Source: an uncultured Oscillibacter sp.
GTDB taxonomy: Bacteria > Bacillota > Clostridia > Oscillospirales > Oscillospiraceae
Assembly (NCBI GenBank): GCA_905236835.1
Contig: CAJOQY010000104.1
Span: 1-9,507, forward strand
Reading direction: 5' to 3'
DNA length: 9,507 nt
Shown: positions 6,021 to 9,507 of the stretch, piece by piece
Numbering within the stretch: the first letter of the stretch is position 1
Layout: each line of letters opens with the position of its first letter
The notes under the pieces: model-generated
The model's database searches: none
Told to the model about the DNA's origin: nothing
The model's input: only the letters and a program-made list of their open reading frames with translations
Made by a program: the position numbers and the translations under genes

Positions 6021-6989
6021 ATGAAACGGTACGGCTATGGCGTGGATCTGGGCGGCACAACGTGTAAATTGGGCCTGTTCGAGACGGACGGAAAACTGGT
6101 GGATAAATGGGAGATACCCACGAATATATCTGATGAGGGGAAATATATCCTGCCGGATATTGCCGAGGCGATCCGGAAGAAAACGGCGGAACTGAGCCTG
6201 AAAAAGGGCGATTTGTGGGGCGCGGGAATCGGCGTCCCCGGCGCGGTGGATCAGAACGGCGTTGTAAACCGCTGTGTCAATCTGGGCTGGGGCGTGAAAG
6301 ACGTGCGCGGGGAACTGTCCGAACTGACCGGCCTGTCGGTCCGCGTGGCGAACGACGCCAATATCGCCGCGCTGGGCGAGGCTTGGATGGGCGCCGGAAA
6401 GGGCTTTTCCAGCATCGTCATGGTGACGCTTGGGACCGGCGTCGGCGGCGGCGTGATTATCGACGGGAAAATTTTAAACGGATTCAACGGCGCGGCGGGC
6501 GAAATGGGACATATCCGCGTCAATCCGGATGAAACTGTGCCGTGCAATTGCGGCAATAAAGGCTGTCTGGAACAGTACGCGTCCGCGACGGGCATTGTCA
6601 GAATGGCGAAATTGAGATTACAGGAAAACGCGTCGAAAGATCAGAAATGGGCGAACGCCAAAAAAGACAGCGCGTTATGGCATCATGAGATTTTAACGGC
6701 GAAAGACGTATTTGACGACGCGAAAGCCGGGGACGCGTTCGCCGGGAAAGTGGTCCATGAAGTCTGTACGATTTTAGGATCGGCGATTGGATCAGTATGT
6801 AATATTATCAATCCGGAAGCGATTTTAATCGGCGGCGGCGTATCAAAAGCGGGTTTGATTTTATTAAGCGAACTGGAAGAGGGATTTCATCAGAGCGTGT
6901 TTCACGCCTGCCGGAATACGAAGATTTTATTGGCTACGCTCGGCAATGACGCCGGGATTTATGGCGGCGTGAAATTATTATTAGATTAA
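6021..6989 (+). CDS. ROK-family glucokinase-like sugar kinase
   Basis: This 322-residue cytoplasmic kinase of the ROK family most likely phosphorylates glucose with ATP to glucose 6-phosphate. The phosphate loop DLGGTTCK is at 9-16, GIGVPGAVD at 69-77, and the catalytic Asp112 lies in ANDANIAALGE (110-120). LGTGVGGGVIIDG (137-149) is the second nucleotide-binding loop. The sugar-binding residues Glu161 and His164 lie in GAAGEMGHI. CNCGNKGC (175-182) supplies three Cys of the ROK zinc site, and Glu184 follows. There is no N-terminal helix-turn-helix, so it is an enzyme rather than a NagC/XylR-type repressor. The ATG follows GGGGTGG (6010-6016). It stands as a single gene between its own promoter and terminator. 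Fructokinase, allokinase or N-acetylsugar kinase activity cannot be excluded, but the overall form is that of Firmicute GlcK. Confidence 0.92.
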   Translation: MKRYGYGVDLGGTTCKLGLFETDGKLVDKWEIPTNISDEGKYILPDIAEAIRKKTAELSLKKGDLWGAGIGVPGAVDQNGVVNRCVNLGWGVKDVRGELSELTGLSVRVANDANIAALGEAWMGAGKGFSSIVMVTLGTGVGGGVIIDGKILNGFNGAAGEMGHIRVNPDETVPCNCGNKGCLEQYASATGIVRMAKLRLQENASKDQKWANAKKDSALWHHEILTAKDVFDDAKAGDAFAGKVVHEVCTILGSAIGSVCNIINPEAILIGGGVSKAGLILLSELEEGFHQSVFHACRNTKILLATLGNDAGIYGGVKLLLD

Positions 6990-6998
6990 TTTTATAAA

Positions 6999-7033
6999 GC
7001 CCCCCTTGTCAAAGGGGGGCGGGGGGATTTTTT
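6999..7033 (+). terminator. Terminator after the ROK kinase gene, overlapping the comF start
   Basis: GCCCCCCTT (6999-7007) pairs with AAGGGGGGC (7012-7020), a 9-base-pair stem with a 4-base loop. A second G6 run (7021-7026), one A and six T (7028-7033) follow. The T-run is 7 bases from the stem, which is further than ideal. The C-run could instead pair with the second G-run, bringing it closer. Confidence 0.7.
7021..7026 (+). promoter_or_regulatory. G-run that may serve as the comF ribosome binding site
   Basis: GGGGGG lies 5 bases before the TTG at 7032, the first possible start in the comF frame. It belongs to the terminator region and could be masked by the C-run at 7000-7005. Confidence 0.35.
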
Positions 7034-7796
7034 GTCAAGAGATATTGCGATATTTTGGGGGATTGCTATAAAACGCGCGGGGAATTTGATATTGGATTTG
7101 ATTTTTCCGCCGAAATGCCCGTTTTGTCGGAAGATATTATATCACGCCGGGATTTGCGCGGACTGTCAAGAGAGTCTGCCATGGCTGGATGAGCGGGAAA
7201 ATTTGATCAAAGACCCGGACGGTTTTTCGTGCGCGGGCGCGTTGCGATATGAAAGCGCGGTCCGTGAGGCGTTATTGCGCCTGAAATTCGAGGGCGCGAT
7301 TGAGATTGCCGATCCGCTTGGCGTGATTCTGGCGCAAGCCGCGGCTGAAATTTTCTATGGTGAATTTGATATAATCACATGGATTCCGGTCAGCGCGGAA
7401 CGGAAAGCGAAACGGGGATATGATCAATCAAAATTATTGGCGGAGAGTATGTGCCGCGTATGGGGCGTCAAACCGGTATGCTTATTAAAAAAGATACGGG
7501 ACAATCCGGCGCAGTCGGCGCTGCCGGGAGAAAAGCCGGAATTGAGAGAATCCAATGTCCGGGGCGTATATGAAATCATGCCCGGCGCGGAAATCACGGG
7601 GAAGCGGGTTTTATTGATCGACGATATTCGTACCACCGGCGCGACGCTCCGGGAGGCGCGCCGCGTTTTGATGACAAACGGCGCGGCGTCAGTTCGCGCG
7701 GCTGTGATTGCGCTGGCCGGAAAAAAATCCGGAAGAAAATCAGGAAAAGCGTCGCGTCCGTCGGAAAATCCGGGGAAAATTTTTCACGCGATGTAA
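7032..7796 (+). CDS. comF: ComF-family amidophosphoribosyltransferase-like protein
   Basis: This is a 254-residue protein of the ComF/GntX family, named for a late competence gene of Bacillus needed for DNA uptake. The biochemical role is not settled. The N-terminal zinc-binding part has Cys29 and Cys32 (CPFC) and Cys42 and Cys45 (CADC). The type I phosphoribosyltransferase part has PVSAERKAKRGYDQS (119-133), the family's 'RG-[FY]-[ND]-Q' box, and the PRPP loop VLLIDDIRTTGAT (193-205) with Asp197 and Asp198. The tail after 229 is a basic, low-complexity run of about 25 residues that is not part of the fold. The start is uncertain. TTG 7032 is the longest; TTG 7092, 8 bases after GGGGA (7079-7083), would begin MDLIFPPKCPFC, close to typical ComF N-termini. 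It lies upstream of the mreB-like gene, a pairing known from clostridia. No competence gene is visible nearby. Confidence 0.88.
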   Translation: MSRDIAIFWGIAIKRAGNLILDLIFPPKCPFCRKILYHAGICADCQESLPWLDERENLIKDPDGFSCAGALRYESAVREALLRLKFEGAIEIADPLGVILAQAAAEIFYGEFDIITWIPVSAERKAKRGYDQSKLLAESMCRVWGVKPVCLLKKIRDNPAQSALPGEKPELRESNVRGVYEIMPGAEITGKRVLLIDDIRTTGATLREARRVLMTNGAASVRAAVIALAGKKSGRKSGKASRPSENPGKIFHAM

Positions 7797-7836
7797 AAGA
7801 ATGACATTTTGTAGGCGGATTGTTACCAATTCAGGG

Positions 7837-7865
7837 TTGCATTTCCATAGTTTCGCCTGTATAAT
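7837..7865 (+). promoter_or_regulatory. Sigma-A type promoter of the mreB-like gene
   Basis: TTGCAT (7837-7842) and TATAAT (7860-7865) are 17 bases apart. The boxes and spacing are identical to those of the ROK kinase promoter. Transcription should start near 7872, giving a leader of about 154 bases. Confidence 0.8.
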
Positions 7866-7915
7866 AAGGCTGATACGGGCGTAAAGCCGCCGCGCCGTAC
7901 AGCGGTCGAGAAAAT

Positions 7916-7950
7916 ATGATATATTTATTTTATATTTTATTTTATATCAT
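7916..7950 (+). promoter_or_regulatory. AT-rich hairpin in the mreB leader
   Basis: ATGATATA (7916-7923) and TATATCAT (7943-7950) are perfect complements around a 19-base loop made only of A and T. It lies 75 bases before the start codon, in the transcribed leader. Its function is unknown and the pairing is weak. Confidence 0.35.
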
Positions 7951-8025
7951 GCCGAAAACATGAAAATCCGGAAAATAAATAAATATGGATAAAAATATAT
8001 TTGGAAACTTGGATGAGGTGAGACT

Positions 8026-9051
8026 ATGGCGAAAGATATTGGCATTGATTTAGGCACCGCGTCGGTGCTGGTGTATGTAAAGGGCAAAGGAATTGTATTA
8101 AACGAGCCGTCCGTGGTGGCGCTGGACCGGAACACGGGCAAATTATTAAAAGTCGGCGCGGAGGCGCAGGAAATGTTGGGCCGTACCCCCGGCAATATCG
8201 TGGCGATTCGGCCATTGCGCGAAGGCGTGATTTCGGATTATGACATGACGGAAAGAATGCTGCGGGAATTTATCCATAAAGTATCGGGATTTTTCCTGTT
8301 CCGTCCGCGCGTGATAATCTGCGTACCGTCCGGGATCACGGAAGTGGAGGAACGGGCGGTGATTGACGCCGGGATTCAGGCGGGCGCGCGGAAAGTATAC
8401 TTGATCGAGGAGCCTGTCGCGGCGGCGATTGGCGCGGGAATTGATATTACGCGCGCCGACGGTCATATGGTGGTTGATATTGGCGGCGGGACGGCGGATA
8501 TTGCCGTGATTTCGCTCAATGGCGTTGTCGAATCGGCGTCGATTAAAATCGCGGGCGATCAATTGAATGAAGCCGTTGTTAAATATATGCGCCGCAGTCA
8601 TAATTTGCTGGTTGGCGAGCGGACGGCGGAAGAGATGAAAAAACAGATCGGTTGCGTCTTCCCGAAAGACGAAGAGGAGACGATGTCGGTCAAGGGCCGC
8701 TGTATGCTGACGGGCCTGCCCAAATCCGTGACGGTCACGTCCACGGAAATGATGGACGCTTTCGAGGAGCCGGTAGAGCGGATTCTGGAGGCGATCCACG
8801 GGGTACTGGAACGCACGCCCCCGGAACTGATCGCGGATATTTCCATTAACGGCATTATCATGACGGGGGGCGGCAGTCTGGTGTCGGGCTTTGACAAACT
8901 CGTGAACGCGCGGACGGGCATCCGTACCTATATAGCGGACGACGCGATCTCCTGCGTGGCGCTGGGGACGGGAAAAAGTCTGGACTCGCTGAATACGATG
9001 ATGGACGGCACGATGAACCTGTCCCGCCGCCGTCAGATGAATACGCCGTAA
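8026..9051 (+). CDS. mreB: Rod-shape-determining actin-like protein MreB/Mbl
   Basis: MreB-family actins form membrane-bound filaments that guide side-wall peptidoglycan synthesis. The 341-residue length is normal. The ATP-binding actin fold is seen in the phosphate-1 loop GIDLGTASVLVYVKG (6-20), EEPVAAAIGAG (128-138, with the catalytic Glu region), the phosphate-2 loop VVDIGGGTADIAV (149-161), GERTAEEMK (197-205) and the adenosine motif TGGGSLVSG (280-288). Stretches such as VKGKGIVLNEPSVVALD, VFPKDEE...VKGR and LERTPPELIADI resemble Bacillus Mbl more than Bacillus MreB, so it may be the Mbl-like paralogue. The ATG follows GAGGTGAG (about 8014-8021). It has its own promoter and a hairpin after the stop. 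No mreC, mreD or minD follows directly, unlike the classical mre operon. Confidence 0.95.
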   Translation: MAKDIGIDLGTASVLVYVKGKGIVLNEPSVVALDRNTGKLLKVGAEAQEMLGRTPGNIVAIRPLREGVISDYDMTERMLREFIHKVSGFFLFRPRVIICVPSGITEVEERAVIDAGIQAGARKVYLIEEPVAAAIGAGIDITRADGHMVVDIGGGTADIAVISLNGVVESASIKIAGDQLNEAVVKYMRRSHNLLVGERTAEEMKKQIGCVFPKDEEETMSVKGRCMLTGLPKSVTVTSTEMMDAFEEPVERILEAIHGVLERTPPELIADISINGIIMTGGGSLVSGFDKLVNARTGIRTYIADDAISCVALGTGKSLDSLNTMMDGTMNLSRRRQMNTP

Positions 9052-9056
9052 AACAG

Positions 9057-9082
9057 GGATGCCCCCATACGGGGCATCCTTT
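9057..9082 (+). terminator. Probable terminator of the mreB-like gene
   Basis: GGATGCCCC (9057-9065) and GGGGCATCC (9071-9079) form a perfect 9-base-pair stem with a 5-base loop, 5 bases after the stop codon. Only three T follow (9080-9082), so termination may be partial. Confidence 0.7.
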
Positions 9083-9083
9083 G

Positions 9084-9119
9084 AAATCAGAGGAAATCAG
9101 GCGGCTGACGTAAAATCAG
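9084..9119 (+). repeat. Three AAATCAG copies upstream of the Uma2-family gene
   Basis: AAATCAG occurs at 9084-9090, 9094-9100 and 9113-9119. The second continues as AAATCAGGCGG, which is also found upstream of ftsZ (4482-4492) in a similar double arrangement. Confidence 0.45.
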
Positions 9120-9157
9120 ACCGTTGGCGAAAAGCATAGCAGCAGGAGGCGCGAAGC

Positions 9158-9507
9158 ATGAACGGGAATCTGGCGTATAAACTGGAATCGCATTATGATG
9201 AGCGCTGGGAAGAACTGATCAACGGCAAAGTTGTGATGATGGCTCCGGCAAGAATCAATCACAACCGCGTGGCATACAACATTTCTATTATTTTCCATTC
9301 CTATCTGAAAGGGAAAAAGTGCGAATATTTTCCCGATGGAAACGGCCTCTATCTGTCCGAACGGGAACACTATATCCCGGATGGAATGGTAGTCTGCGAT
9401 CCGGACAAGGTACAGGACAAGGGAATTGTCGGCGCTCCCGATCTGGTGATAGAGGTTCTTTCCCGCGGCACGGCCCGCAATGATCGCGGACACAAAAAAG
9501 ACGTTTA
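9158..9507 (+). CDS. Uma2-family (DUF820) PD-(D/E)XK nuclease-like protein, cut at right edge
   Basis: The first 116 codons of an open frame running off the window encode a Uma2/DUF820 protein, a restriction-endonuclease-fold family that is often present in many copies in cyanobacteria and some Firmicutes and whose cellular role is poorly known. Family marks are EELINGKVVMMAP (18-30, the usual 'EL-x-x-G-x-x-x-x-M-x-P' opening), HNRVAYNIS (35-43), YIPDGMVV (72-79, with the predicted active-site Asp75), and PDLVIEVLS (94-102, with Glu99) followed by a Thr/Asp/Lys stretch (105-114) where the catalytic Lys is expected. The ATG is well supported by AGGAGG (9144-9149), 8 bases upstream. It stands 106 bases after the mreB-like gene, beyond a hairpin. 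No clear promoter is visible. The last quarter or more of the protein is missing from the window. Confidence 0.85.
   Translation, partial: MNGNLAYKLESHYDERWEELINGKVVMMAPARINHNRVAYNISIIFHSYLKGKKCEYFPDGNGLYLSEREHYIPDGMVVCDPDKVQDKGIVGAPDLVIEVLSRGTARNDRGHKKDV

Noticed and set aside
6021..6989. ROK-family transcriptional repressor
   Set aside because: The protein starts directly with the kinase phosphate loop and lacks the N-terminal helix-turn-helix of NagC/XylR-type ROK regulators.
6999..7033. Mobile or REP-like element at the C-run/G-run junction
   Set aside because: A simple terminator explains the structure, and only one copy is present in the window. A genome-wide count would be needed to revive the idea.
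7866..8025. Riboswitch in the mreB leader
   Set aside because: Only short helices (for example CCGC with GCGG, and the AT hairpin) are visible. No class-defining motif was recognised.
8146..8799. 217-codon open frame on the minus strand
   Set aside because: It lies entirely inside the mreB-like gene and its product is rich in His and Arg, as expected for an antisense shadow of GC-rich codons. No start signal or known family was seen.
1..9507. CRISPR arrays, tRNA or rRNA genes, insertion sequences, phage genes
   Set aside because: No spaced direct repeats, cloverleaf or rRNA-like segments, transposase or phage proteins were found on either strand.

Overview
The window looks like the chromosome of a low-to-mid GC Gram-positive anaerobe, most likely an uncultured clostridial Firmicute of the Oscillospiraceae/Ruminococcaceae kind. 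The reasons are a reduced division cluster in the order murG-ftsQ-ftsZ, a ComF-family gene directly before an MreB/Mbl gene, strong AGGAGG-type ribosome binding sites, textbook sigma-A promoters, AT-rich gaps between genes, an iron-dependent alcohol dehydrogenase and an Uma2-family gene. The taxon is inferred from layout and protein style only. All genes read on the + strand.

Layout. 2-328 is the C-terminal part of a D-2-hydroxyacid dehydrogenase. 464-1648 is a complete YqhD/Bdh-type iron-containing alcohol dehydrogenase. An AT-rich gap of about 216 bases leads to murG (1865-3049) and ftsQ/divIB (3135-4226, possibly starting at 3102). A 390-base gap, the most information-rich non-coding part of the window, carries a near-perfect promoter, a palindrome over the predicted transcription start, a GC-rich leader hairpin and a 16-base perfect palindrome, and leads to ftsZ (4617-5834), which ends in a strong terminator. 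A ROK-family glucokinase-like gene (6021-6989) has its own promoter and terminator. A ComF-family phosphoribosyltransferase gene (7032-7796) begins inside the tail of that terminator. An MreB/Mbl-like gene (8026-9051) has its own promoter, a leader of about 150 bases and a downstream hairpin. The window closes in an Uma2-family gene cut at the right edge (9158 onward).

How they work together. MurG makes lipid II, FtsQ/DivIB is part of the divisome, FtsZ forms the cytokinetic ring and MreB/Mbl directs side-wall growth, so the core of the window is cell-envelope and shape machinery. The ROK kinase and the two dehydrogenases are carbon and redox metabolism. ComF and Uma2 are accessory.

Nothing here is a clear new system. 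The points most worth a second look concern ftsZ. The reading frame stays open upstream of its obvious start and encodes a hydrophobic, membrane-like segment followed by basic residues, and the extreme C-terminus does not match the usual FtsZ tail peptide. The ftsZ leader is also unusually structured. A second candidate is the junction between the glucokinase-like gene and comF, where one C-run can pair with either of two G-runs, the second of which may be the comF ribosome binding site.
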